Assembly (NCBI GenBank): GCA_015501055.1
Contig: JADNYV010000400.1
Span: forward strand, 1-31,805
Reading direction: 5' to 3'
From: Mucidula mucida
Taxonomy: Eukaryota; Basidiomycota; Agaricomycetes; Agaricales; Physalacriaceae
DNA: 31,805 nucleotides
How positions within the stretch are numbered: the stretch's first letter is position 1; the number at the start of each line of letters is the position of its first letter. Shown here piece after piece: positions 11,227 to 19,724 of this stretch. The position numbers and the translations under genes were made by a program. The notes beneath the pieces were generated by a model that was not told the DNA's origin, made no database searches, and saw only the letters and a program-made list of their open reading frames with translations.

Positions 11227-13014
11227 TTATTTGCCTGAGAAACCCGCCTTTGGCGACAAACAACTCGAGACTAGAAGGGTGTCCGTCCAGCTTGATCCAC
11301 CGCCTGAAGGGACCTCGCTCTTCACAAACTGTTATACAAGATTGCGTTTGAGAATGGAAGCGACTTACAAGGACGTAAGTTGTAGCATTGAAATTACCAG
11401 CTGACCAGCCGATGTAACCGAGGAAGACTACATCACGAGTCATGAGGATATGATTAGAATAGGAAGACGCGAAACGTACCATCCGAGTTCTGAGCCTGGT
11501 ACGCGACCTGTTGACACATGAACTGTACACACGAATCAACGTTTCCGCCGCCCGTCTCCGTGTTGAATGCTTGTCTGCCGTTGCACCGGAGCCATTCAGC
11601 CAGCGGCTCCCAAGCATCCGCGATGTTGTTCGTAGTACATTCACTGCCCGGACGGTTAGCTGAGGTTGGTGGCAACTCAAGGAGAACCAGCGAACCTGTG
11701 TGTTCCCGAATTGTCACTGTCCAAGTACTTGTGCACATCGAATACCAGGTTCGTCGTCGATCCATCGGGGTTCACTACAGTATTGAGGGCGTCGGCAGAG
11801 CCGCTTGATACAAAAGTACCAGCCGACGTCCAGTTGTTTCCGGGAAGAAGGAGGATTTGCGTTGTCGCTCTACGGTCGTCTCCTTGTTAGTGACTGCTCA
11901 AAGAGGCAAGAAATCAAGTACCCTGCGTTTCGGATAGCGGTCACAGCTGCTTGAACAGAGGCGGCCCAAATCTTGATGTCGGGAACGTCATGAGGTTCGT
12001 TCATTCTACGCTCAGATGTGTTTATGATTAGCCACGAGGAAGGAGGTATAGTTAACGCACATTCCAAAGATAACCTTGCTCTCCGATTTATACCTCGATG
12101 CGAGCGAGGCCCATAGAGCGGCAAACTGATCATTCGTTGGTCCACCTTGTCCAATGATCTGTGGAATGTTTCCAGTCAAGCTCAAGCTGAGTAGGTTCTG
12201 AGATACGTACGCCGCCATTCCAGCGAGCATAGTTATGGATGTCAACGATACATGATGCGCCAGTGTTCAAGCATGCCTTCCGGGACAGTTAAAATCAGGC
12301 AGAAGAATTGAAGGAGCAGTCACTACCTTCACGAGGGTATCGTATTGTGCGAAATTGGTCTCGTCCAGGGTACCGCCTAGGACCCCGTTCGTAAGGAATT
12401 GCCATCCAACAGGGAGTCGGAAGGTGTTGAAACCGTCGTCGTTGACGAAGTGCTTCATTTGACCCTCGCCGTCCTGGCCTGTAAAACTTAGGTACTTTGC
12501 GGCGGGATACACAAACAAGAGCCTTACCTCCAAGTTGTGCCAAGGGAGCCCAGGCACTGGCTACCGTGCAAGTTCCATTTGTTTCGCATCCAAAATCGAA
12601 ACCAGCAATGTTGACGCCAGTAAACTGCAGCGTGCCGGCAGATGCGGGTGGCACGGCACAAGCACTTCCAGTAGGTAAAGAGGTAGAAGCACTACTAGAC
12701 GTGGCGGTCGTTGCCACGGAAGTCGTCCCAGAGGGTGCGGCCCCAGGAATACATTGGGAATACCCTACATCATGGTCAGCGATTTTTGGATAGAGTGTGT
12801 TCAAAGACCGTACACTCATTCGATACAGAGCAGACAGATCCAGAGGCGCATGTCGTCGGACCGGTCCATCCCTGTTATTGAAAATTATGAAATGCCTGGA
12901 CACGCGATAAATGATACATACTGTACCACCACACTGTCCCCAGACTGGCGACTGTGCAAGAACAGCGAGGGACGGCAATGAAGAGAGAATAATGAATCGT
13001 TTCAGAGCGTACAT
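11227..13014 (-). CDS. secreted GH5 endo-beta-1,4-glucanase with CBM1
   Basis: Eleven exons (13014-12922, 12871-12814, 12764-12528, 12478-12327, 12276-12211, 12158-12061, 12005-11922, 11869-11696, 11643-11480, 11427-11369, 11319-11227) join in phase to 425 residues. Residues 1-20 are a signal peptide. A fungal CBM1 follows (about 22-57, WGQCGGTGWTGPTTC, cysteines 28/39/45/55). A Ser/Thr linker leads to a GH5 barrel of the basidiomycete Cel5A type. Catalytic acid/base is E238 in MNEPHD and nucleophile is E350 in TETGGG; VDIHNYARWNGG and GQGGPTNDQF are also characteristic. It should cleave internal cellulose bonds outside the cell. The frame is uninterrupted, and the CBM1 is restored only by donors GTATGT (12921) and GTACGG (12813). 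A TATAA-like element lies about 40 bp upstream. Confidence 0.92.
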
Positions 13015-13947
13015 GGCGACGTTCACAGTGTCTTCGCTACGTAGCCAGGTTATAAGCAAACCAAGAGTGCAACATGACCGGTCTGGCCGTACCGAAGTCC
13101 TCCCGGAAGTTGGCTTCGATTTCTGCGGATGATTTTCGCGGGGTACTCGGTAGGCAGTATGAATGTCTTCTTCTCCGAGAACGTGATGCAAAAGTGGCTA
13201 CTACTGATATCTATCTTCGCATACGCTCGGGCTGTGGACAAGGTTGATCGTCGGGGTGGCGACGTTCTAAAATGGGATCAGTCGTTAATCTTGTAACGTA
13301 TTTCTGGACAACTTTTACCGGGATACAGTCCGTCTCTGGTGTAGAACAACGAACAAGAACTCCGTTTTACTACCAGGATTCTAGCGTACGCCTTGGAATC
13401 GCATAATGCGTTTACGGGCGTCCTCTCTGGTTGGCCCAGGGCAGTCCTTCTTTGAGCGGATGGAGGGATATGCCATCCGCTATGTCGCTACATCTTCAAC
13501 GTTGGGTGGTGTCGCGCGGTGAAGCTGAAGCTGAATTTCAGACTTCGATGAGTGAAAGTGTGATACACGAGCTGATGATGCCTAAGAGGGAAAGATCCAC
13601 GAGGACTGTTTTACGTCTGGTCCATCATTTGATCAGACACCAGAAACCTCGTAAAATACGCGTCGCAGACAGCCTGATTGCCTGTCTGAGGTGACAATAA
13701 TGGTTCGGAACAAGGACCGCGATTTGCAAAAGAAAGTCGGATCTATCGGTCCGCGTCATACGGAACCCGAAACAGAACAAGAGAACAATAACAATATTGG
13801 TTTGCTTTTAATCAGCTGTATCGAACGACGTTCATCGCTTTATAGCAGCTTCCCTCCACGCTGCCTTGCAAGACTGTCTGTGGGCTTTTTTCGACGAAAT
13901 CATACTCAAATCGCTTACTGGTACCAATACAGAATTCCACATCACCG
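13015..13947. other. divergent intergenic region
   Basis: This spans the start codons of the endoglucanase (-) and the second F-box gene (+). It should contain both promoters. I see no family-like frame, RNA gene or repeat. Confidence 0.5.
13050..13055 (-). promoter_or_regulatory. possible TATA element of the endoglucanase gene
   Basis: TTATAA on the minus strand lies 35-40 bp upstream of the start codon at 13014. Placement would mean a very short leader. It is an AT-rich core match only; no start site can be read from sequence. Confidence 0.3.
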
Positions 13948-15633
13948 ATGACGGATTCCACATCCCATTCGACGTCTCGCTCCCCTTCTCCCAAGCCAAG
14001 CTGCACTACAGCCCTCGAGAGCCGGCGATGGAAAGCCTTGAATGCTTGTAATGATCCTCCCACCGAACTTGAATCCGCATCCGTATCGGCCGTCCTCGTC
14101 CAGGCGAGGAACTCTCTTGCTAAGCTTCGCGAGCAGATGCTACCGCTGCTTCTAGTTGTCTGCGACACGCAGAGCGAGCGTCGTGTTTGCCAGTCGGATG
14201 AGGTTTGGCGGAGAGAAAATATCACACAGCTTGGTGTTCGTCTGCGCGGACGGAGCAGTTTTCTAGACGCGCTGTTTGGCAAAGTCGTCAGTGTTGCAGA
14301 AGACATTTCTGGCGGAGAGACTATTTTATCCCCTTCGCGCCGTATTCCTCCAGAGGTTCTCCAGCAGATCTTCGTCTTTGCTGCTAGCAGTTCCCAAATC
14401 CCAGATCATGTTTCAACGTCCGACGGAAATCCAGATTACTACATTCCCGACTCCCTAGGCGCTCGCAGCCTACCATGGGTGCTCACGTTCGTCTGTCGCC
14501 GATGGAGAGGCGCTGCCATACATTGTCCAACTCTCTGGAGTCACGTCCATCTCAAGGTGCATCAATATAGGTATCTCGAGATCCCAAAGTCTCTTGCCTT
14601 GAACCTCTTTCTACGCAGATCGGGGACTTCCATGTTGTCTGTCTACATTTACAGCACCGTCAACATCTCTAGACATCCGGTTATAGCTACTCTCTTGACC
14701 ACATCAGAGCGGTGGCGAACGCTTTGGCTTAATCTTCCATTCGACGCTTTTTCAGCGCTCTCGCATATCGACCACTGTCTCCCAGAGTTGGTGTCCGTAG
14801 CAGCCAGCATGACGGGCGAGGCGCGCGCTTCTGGGACTCCCATTGCCACCCTTCTCACGGCTCCCAAGCTGACGGATCTCACTCTCAATCGGGCGCTCTT
14901 TCTCCGCATCCCCTTCGACCGGATCACCCGTCTTACGACTACAGGGCCCAACAAAGAAGTTTGTAGTCTCCTGGGACAGTGCAGCACAATAGAAAGTTGC
15001 CGCGTCAGGACGTCAGGTGGAGTTCGAGCGCATCAGCCCCGTAGAGAGGCTTTCGTGAAGGTGTTGGATGTTGCATCTGGCATGAACTCCTCCAGAAGCA
15101 GCGTTTCAGACTTCTTCAACCACCTTGCTTTGCCCTATACTATCGAGCTTAGTATCCACCTCGGCAACGCTAACGACAAGGAGCGCGCGATCATGACGCC
15201 GTTTTTCTTGCACGATACCGTCCCAGAGTTGAGGACGCTACGTGTCTTTGCTCACAACGGACTTCCTGAAGATCTTGACATCGTTCGCATGCTCCGACAT
15301 ACGCCGCACCTTACGGTGCTAGAAATTCGCATCCCTGTGGCGTGCTTTGCTGATACGATGGTACTTATTCTTCAGTATCTCAGCGGAGAGCCCATCGTTT
15401 TCCCGATGTTGCGGGTCCTGAAAGTCCTGCCTATAGATGGGCGCTGGAATGAATGGACGAAAAAAATGGGAGATAGGTTCCTGTCTCTTCTTGAATTTCG
15501 CCGCTCGTTTTTAGATCCACGCTTGGCACACGTCGAAGTCGGCACGACTTGTTCGGTTATAAAGGGCTTGGATGGGGACTTTGCAACGAGGCTGGAGTCC
15601 CTGCTGGCCGATAAGCAGTTAACGCTCGCGTAA
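13948..15633 (+). CDS. F-box protein, single exon
   Basis: One uninterrupted frame of 561 residues with no intron, as in many Agaricomycete F-box genes. A leucine/alanine-rich helix around residues 45-65 (VLVQARNSLAKLREQML) precedes the F-box-like segment at about 130-205: RRIPPEVLQQIFVFA, then WVLTFVCRRWRGAAIHCPTLWSHV. This is the classic basidiomycete pattern of PPE(V/I)L..IF, VCR.WR.(I/A)A and PxLW. The C-terminal two thirds contain degenerate leucine-rich repeats. Its probable role is substrate adaptor of an SCF ubiquitin ligase; the target is unknown. Ten bases downstream of the stop codon lies a MITE, so the 3' UTR probably contains transposon sequence. Confidence 0.85.
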   Translation: MTDSTSHSTSRSPSPKPSCTTALESRRWKALNACNDPPTELESASVSAVLVQARNSLAKLREQMLPLLLVVCDTQSERRVCQSDEVWRRENITQLGVRLRGRSSFLDALFGKVVSVAEDISGGETILSPSRRIPPEVLQQIFVFAASSSQIPDHVSTSDGNPDYYIPDSLGARSLPWVLTFVCRRWRGAAIHCPTLWSHVHLKVHQYRYLEIPKSLALNLFLRRSGTSMLSVYIYSTVNISRHPVIATLLTTSERWRTLWLNLPFDAFSALSHIDHCLPELVSVAASMTGEARASGTPIATLLTAPKLTDLTLNRALFLRIPFDRITRLTTTGPNKEVCSLLGQCSTIESCRVRTSGGVRAHQPRREAFVKVLDVASGMNSSRSSVSDFFNHLALPYTIELSIHLGNANDKERAIMTPFFLHDTVPELRTLRVFAHNGLPEDLDIVRMLRHTPHLTVLEIRIPVACFADTMVLILQYLSGEPIVFPMLRVLKVLPIDGRWNEWTKKMGDRFLSLLEFRRSFLDPRLAHVEVGTTCSVIKGLDGDFATRLESLLADKQLTLA

Positions 15634-15643
15634 ATATTATCTA

Positions 15644-15887
15644 CTGTAGTGTTTCGACCGCAAATTCACATAACGGGTCACGGGGGTCTTTGAAGTGAAG
15701 CTATATATACATCATAACGGGTCACGGACCACTTTGGTCAGGCACGAGCCTCCAAATAAGGAAATTTCAGGTCCCGCTATAAGCGGAACTGTCCAAAAAA
15801 GGCAATTTAAGGGTCTGTGAAGCTGTTCGCTGTAACTTCAGACCATAATGGGTCACAGGCTGTGAAGTTACGGTCGAAACGCTACAG
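15644..15887. mobile_element. MITE, 244 bp, TA target duplication
   Basis: The left end begins CTGTAGTGTTTCGACCG. The reverse complement of the right end begins CTGTAGCGTTTCGACCG. Over 27 positions (15644-15670 against 15887-15861) 24 match. Both ends are flanked by TA (15642-15643 and 15888-15889), as in Tc1/mariner-type elements. There is no coding capacity. Three copies of a (A)CGGGTCAC-like word lie inside. The insertion point is immediately 3' of the F-box stop codon. Confidence 0.75.
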
Positions 15888-15928
15888 TACTTTTTCTTTT
15901 GAATACTTTTTTCTTGTGCATAGAGATT

Positions 15929-15936
15929 GAGCATAA
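15929..15936. repeat. left 8-bp target site duplication of the hAT element
   Basis: GAGCATAA is repeated exactly at 17904-17911. An 8-bp duplication is the signature of hAT transposition. Confidence 0.85.
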
Positions 15937-15950
15937 TAGAGTCGGACGCG

Positions 15951-16160
15951 AGTATAGAATAAAAAAAGTACTCACGAATAAACTCATACTCATCATGCAA
16001 GCCAAGAGTATACTCGCACGTGAGTAGAGTAGAGTCTAGAGTCTATGGTGAGTCTAGAGTTTCAGTTTGGGGCCACGAATACTCGATAGACTCATACTCA
16101 TAAATATTCGTGAATACTCATGAGTATTCTTATATTCGTGAGTATTCGTGAGTATTCAGC
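15951..16160. repeat. left subterminal repeat cluster of the hAT element
   Basis: Many near-copies of GAGTATTC, GAGTACTC and ACTCATACTC occur in both orientations within about 200 bp, dense near 16077-16158 (GAGTATTCGTGAGTATTC). The same words crowd the right end of the element. Confidence 0.8.
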
Positions 16161-16198
16161 TCCTAATATATATTTTTTGAACAAAATGAACCCCGTGA

Positions 16199-16265
16199 GC
16201 ATTGAACCCACGGAGCTCAGCCATTTCTGTGCATCAGCACAACAACGAGTATAACCACTGCGCCA
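16199..16265 (-). repeat. tRNA-like relic (SINE-like) inside the hAT element
   Basis: On the minus strand TGGCGCAGTGG (16265-16255) matches a pol III A box and GGGTTCAATGC (16209-16199) a B box. CGTGG and TCACG can pair as a T-arm around the B box. The flanking bases do not form an acceptor stem, so this is not a working tRNA gene. A run of A and TA follows downstream (about 16180-16160 on the minus strand), as in a SINE tail. Confidence 0.45.
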
Positions 16266-16596
16266 AAAGGGCATATTCATTATACAATTTCAGTCCAGAT
16301 CACACATAATTAGGTAAAATGCCATTAGCAAAAAAAAGGACAAAGGCCATGAAGGCCATACAAAATGTTGTGCTACAAACAAACCTGATGCGAGTACTGT
16401 TGCGAAGCGACGCATACGACGCATCAGGTGAAGAGTATGATACAACCCCTTCCCCTTGGTCCTGACTCAACGTCGCACCTCTACGTTGGATCCTTCTCGC
16501 TGTCAATCTTTGAAGTATGTGCCTTTTTTTCATTTTCATTCTGGTTGACGTTGACGCTCTCATCTTTAGCCGTTTGAATCGTATCTCCTTCGTGGT

Positions 16597-17646
16597 GTGT
16601 GGAACATTTCCTCCATACCTCGTGCTTCAGCTTACTACAATATTTTTGCAGTTCCCTCGTCACATTTAGTCTCGCTGCAGTCTCCTGCGTGGATCGATAC
16701 CGCTGTCAGCGCCGCTCGCAAAGTCTGGCAAGAGGATTACAAGCCACTCATCAAGGCAGTCCCACCTCCGCCCGAGGTTGATTCGGACGACGACGCCTAC
16801 GATATCTATGCTGCAGTTCATTCCTTCCCAGCCGTGTCTCAGACAGATCCATTCGATGCTTTTATTTCAGCGGACGCCACGGATGACGATGGAATCGATT
16901 ACTGGGTTTCGAAGTCCGCACCGCACAATGCGGAGTTTATCACCCCACAACAAGCCCTTGCCCGGATGGCTCTCGACTTCTTGAGCTGTCCCGCCACTAG
17001 TACTGATGTCGAACGACTCTTCTCGCACAGTGGTCTTGTCGTCTCCAAACGACGACACAATCTCGCTGCGGACTCAATTCGAGAGACCACGATACTTGGA
17101 CAGTGGCTTGCCATTGAGGATCTTGTCCCCGAGCAGAAGATTGCGAAGTTCTTGCACAATCGGAAGTTACGGAAGAAGGATTTGAATGAGGACCTCTCGA
17201 CTGACTGGACGGATTCGGATGCAGACGCAGACGGAGGTGACGATTCCTCGGAGGATGCTGCACCGATGGATGTTTCCGATTCAGAGGTGGAGGTTGTCGA
17301 GGAGGTTGTCGAGGAGGATGAGGTTGTCGAGGAGGACGAGGTGGTTGACGAGGATGAGGTGGTTGACGAGGATGGGGATGATGTTGAGGAGAACTTGTGG
17401 ACCAAGAGGAAGGGGAAGGGCAAGGCTGTTGCACAGTCGGAGGAGATGGACTTTTCTGATTTCCGCGATGGTATGGATCCTGTCTCAGAGTTTGACACGG
17501 GTCATGATGGTGATGTTGAGATTGACGATGATGACGATGATCTCTATGAAACGATTGAGCAGGTAGTTTTGGTTCGACGGCGCAAGCCTGCTTCTTCACC
17601 TCAGGATACTACTGATATGGATGCTACTGATATGGATATAACTTGA
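16597..17646 (+). CDS. truncated hAT transposase: hATC dimerisation domain plus acidic tail
   Basis: The frame is open for 349 residues without introns. Residues 30-50 (WIDTAVSAARKVWQEDYKP) resemble the stretch just before the hAT C-terminal domain. Residues 100-172 are the hATC domain itself (ALARMALDFLS, TSTDVERLFSHSGLVVSKRR, RETTILGQWL). Residues about 196-310 are highly acidic (Asp/Glu/Val runs encoded by a minisatellite), with a basic KRKGKGK patch that could be a nuclear signal. The BED zinc finger and the catalytic core are absent, so it cannot transpose DNA itself. It could dimerise with a full transposase and act as a repressor. The true start is uncertain: an upstream intron acceptor could replace ATG 16597. 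Confidence 0.75.
   Translation: MWNISSIPRASAYYNIFAVPSSHLVSLQSPAWIDTAVSAARKVWQEDYKPLIKAVPPPPEVDSDDDAYDIYAAVHSFPAVSQTDPFDAFISADATDDDGIDYWVSKSAPHNAEFITPQQALARMALDFLSCPATSTDVERLFSHSGLVVSKRRHNLAADSIRETTILGQWLAIEDLVPEQKIAKFLHNRKLRKKDLNEDLSTDWTDSDADADGGDDSSEDAAPMDVSDSEVEVVEEVVEEDEVVEEDEVVDEDEVVDEDGDDVEENLWTKRKGKGKAVAQSEEMDFSDFRDGMDPVSEFDTGHDGDVEIDDDDDDLYETIEQVVLVRRRKPASSPQDTTDMDATDMDIT
17288..17375 (+). repeat. coding minisatellite for acidic tract
   Basis: Imperfect repeats of GAGGTTGTCGAGGAG and GAGGTGGTTGACGAGGAT encode alternating Val-Val and Glu/Asp blocks in the truncated transposase. All unit lengths keep the reading frame. Confidence 0.75.
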
Positions 17647-17708
17647 TACACTTACGACCTACTTACTTTAATCTTCACTGTCTTTATGTTTGAATTTGCT
17701 TGCTGATA

Positions 17709-17886
17709 CGTGAGTATACTCGAGTATACTCGGATCGTACTCGAGTACTCGAATACTCGAGACTCATGAAGTACTCTCGAGTAGAGTAGATATTCGAGTA
17801 GAGTCTCGAGTGAAGACTCGAGTCTTGAGTATTGGGTTTGAGGTAAGAGTTACTCATACGATGAGTCCGAATATACTCGAGTATGG
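17709..17886. repeat. right subterminal repeat cluster of the hAT element
   Basis: Tightly packed copies of ACTCGAGTA, GAGTATACTC and GAGTACTCGA, many palindromic, run up to the right terminal inverted repeat. They match the words in the left cluster. Confidence 0.8.
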
Positions 17887-17903
17887 ACTCGTGTCCATCT
17901 CTA

Positions 17904-17911
17904 GAGCATAA
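17904..17911. repeat. right 8-bp target site duplication of the hAT element
   Basis: GAGCATAA is identical to 15929-15936 and directly adjoins the right terminus CTCTA. Confidence 0.85.
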
Positions 17912-17930
17912 TGCATATAAACTTGTGCTG

Positions 17931-18503
17931 CTAGCTGTCCGCCTTTCTCAGATTCTCCAACCACTTCAGCACCTTCTCAGTCTCGTGCCTCTCCCGCGCA
18001 ATCCTCTGCAGCTGCTTGCGTGTCCTGCTCGCTTCAACGGGAGGGGGTCTCCCGTTTCGGTAGGTTCATAGAATATGTTGATGAGACCGCTCAGTCGTCC
18101 ATTTGAAAGGTCAAGAATCGTTGTGTATCAATATAGCAGCGCTCTATCAGCGGCTTCCCGCGCCGCGATCAGAATCTTTCTTTTAGCCAAGCGACATTGG
18201 GCGGCTCTGGCCTCACCGGCAGCATCTGCACTATAATACAATGAGCTAAAGAAGAGTGAAGATGAAGATTGGCTTACGCTACTCGCTTGTACGCATTGTA
18301 CTTGCGCTTAGCGTATGGACCTATGATGGAAACACCCTTATATGGCTCGTATCGAGGATATTCGCCGCGATGAGAGGTTCTGTTGACTGGCATGTTAACA
18401 GGAACAGACGAGGACGATGAGGAATGATTAGCGTCAGAGCCGATTTTATTCGTTTCTGCCAGGGACAAAGCGAGTCTCTTCCTAGACCTAGCGACGCCCA
18501 AGT
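17931..18503 (-). CDS. candidate small basic protein gene, unrecognised
   Basis: Three protein-like stretches occur on the minus strand. The first starts near an ATG at 18512-18510 and includes YPRYEPYKGVSIIGPY. An intron (GTAAGC...TATAG, about 18274-18230) joins it in phase to an Ala/Arg-rich helix (AAQCRLAKRKILIAAREAAD), which meets TGA near 18130. A third frame ends at TAG 17931-17933 with a charged helix (RIARERHETEKVLKWLENL). I could not find a splice that links the second and third stretches cleanly, so this may be one gene with an undetected intron, two fragments, or chance. No family is recognised. The end lies only 20 bp outside the hAT target duplication. Confidence 0.28.
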
Positions 18504-18543
18504 ATGCAAACATCCAATAGGCTGTGATTTGTCTCGTGTCCAA

Positions 18544-18866
18544 GGACCCAATTCACATTGAGAGAGTTTGGTCCAAGGCGATAAGCTGGGTCTCTACCTG
18601 TCCGCTGTATATGATCCTCAGTCCTTAGACGTCCAAATTGATCATGGAATTGAAATTGAAAATAGTGAATGTGATGTTTCGTAGGTACGTGGGTAGCCAG
18701 AAAAGAGTGTAGCCGCTCGTCTTTCGTCCGAGCCAAATAGTAAAATAATCGAAAATGCAAGGTCAAAGTACCGCATCATGGGGCGCACCCGTCAGCCTTT
18801 GCCAGTGGCGAACATGCGTGATACATGCCCGTCCCGCAACATCCCTTCATGCAAAGCGAAATATGG
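18544..18866. other. short intergenic stretch
   Basis: Nothing coding is supported. The minus-strand frame 18488-18766 has no recognisable domain. It should contain the 3' end of the DUF6593-like gene and perhaps the promoter of the small candidate gene. Confidence 0.4.
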
Positions 18867-19724
18867 TCATGCGCCAATTCTATCGAGGATGACGAGCGTC
18901 GCTACGATCCAGCTTTGTATCCTGATCCCGCGCTCGGCAATGTAGACGGGGTATGTTTCGTCCTGTTGTTAGTCAGCCTCAAGTCAGGACAACAGTTATG
19001 AGGCACGCACGTTCATCGTTCCATCCCGCCGCGTCAGTCTAGCCGTCGTTGCTACAGGATAATTGGAGTCCTTCGTGTGCAGTTCACGGAACGTAGTCTC
19101 CGGGAACGCAGGATCGTTCCCAATCCATATTACCTTCCACTTGTAGTCAACGCCATCGGGACCAGTGAACGTGCGGCTGGTTGACCTGCGAACGATGTAA
19201 GGAGATTTCAGATGGCGGAGGAGATAACGCACATGTGGTTAGTCTTCTTCAGCATAACCTTTACCGCGCCCGTATTGTCTCCCAGCGTCATAGTACTAGA
19301 CAGATCAAAACGAGGACAAGGAATTTGGCATTAGGCCCACCTGTTTTTCTCCAGCGACTTCGAACCCGTTGCAGAGCCTAGCTGCAAAGACCCAATTTCC
19401 GATCCGTCATCGCCATATCCTCCCGTCCAAATTCTCATCACCCCTTCCGATTCCGTCGCCGAGTACGCCACCGAACGGTTGCTTGAATTCTGATCCTTGT
19501 TGATGAATTGGATCTGTAGTGCATGAGCAGGAAAAAAGGTGCAGAGGAAACAAACGACCGACAGTTTTCGCCGCCCCGGCTCCTACCATCAATGGGGGTT
19601 TGCGCCAGAGCCGTTTCACATAGTGGTCAGGGATTATAGACGAAGTCGACGAGAGGTTGTATTCGGAGCCATCGCCAAACTCGCGCGAGCGGATGACAAG
19701 AGTGTTCTCCGGGGTGAAAGGCAT
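18867..19724 (-). CDS. DUF6593-like basidiomycete protein
   Basis: Five exons (19724-19563, 19513-19341, 19295-19233, 19185-19011, 18962-18867) join in phase to 222 residues without interruption. It begins MPFTPENTLVIRSREFGDG. The middle carries the short motif FTGPDGVDYKWKV, and the C-terminus TYPVYIAERGIRIQSWIVATLVIL. The F-T-G-P-D-G-x-x-Y-K-W core is typical of DUF6593, a basidiomycete-enriched small domain of unknown function, sometimes compared to tubby-like/scramblase folds. The assignment rests mainly on that motif. The C-terminal hydrophobic segment could be a buried strand or helix; I see no signal peptide. It is head-to-head with the P450 gene across about 900 bp. Confidence 0.7.

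Larger units (their letters stand above)
15937..17903 (+). mobile_element. hAT transposon with both ends intact, 1,967 bp
   Basis: The left terminus is TAGAGTCGGACGCGAGT (15937-15953). The reverse complement of the right terminus is TAGAGATGGACACGAGT (17903-17887), matching at 14 of 17 positions. An exact 8-bp duplication GAGCATAA flanks it. Both ends carry dense GAGTA(T/C)TC-type motifs, the usual subterminal binding sites of hAT transposases. The only long frame (16597-17646) encodes the hAT C-terminal dimerisation domain without the BED finger or catalytic core. The element is therefore probably an internally deleted, non-autonomous copy. A tRNA-like relic sits inside the left part. An intact target duplication suggests a fairly recent insertion. 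Confidence 0.85.

Noticed and set aside
13812..14306. A 164-codon minus-strand frame over the start of the second F-box gene
   Set aside because: No family resemblance, and it is antisense to a well-supported frame.
16899..17599. Two long minus-strand frames (Ser/Thr-rich and Pro/His-rich) opposite the hATC frame
   Set aside because: They are the antisense of the acidic minisatellite; their composition is explained by the repeat, and the plus strand has a recognised domain.
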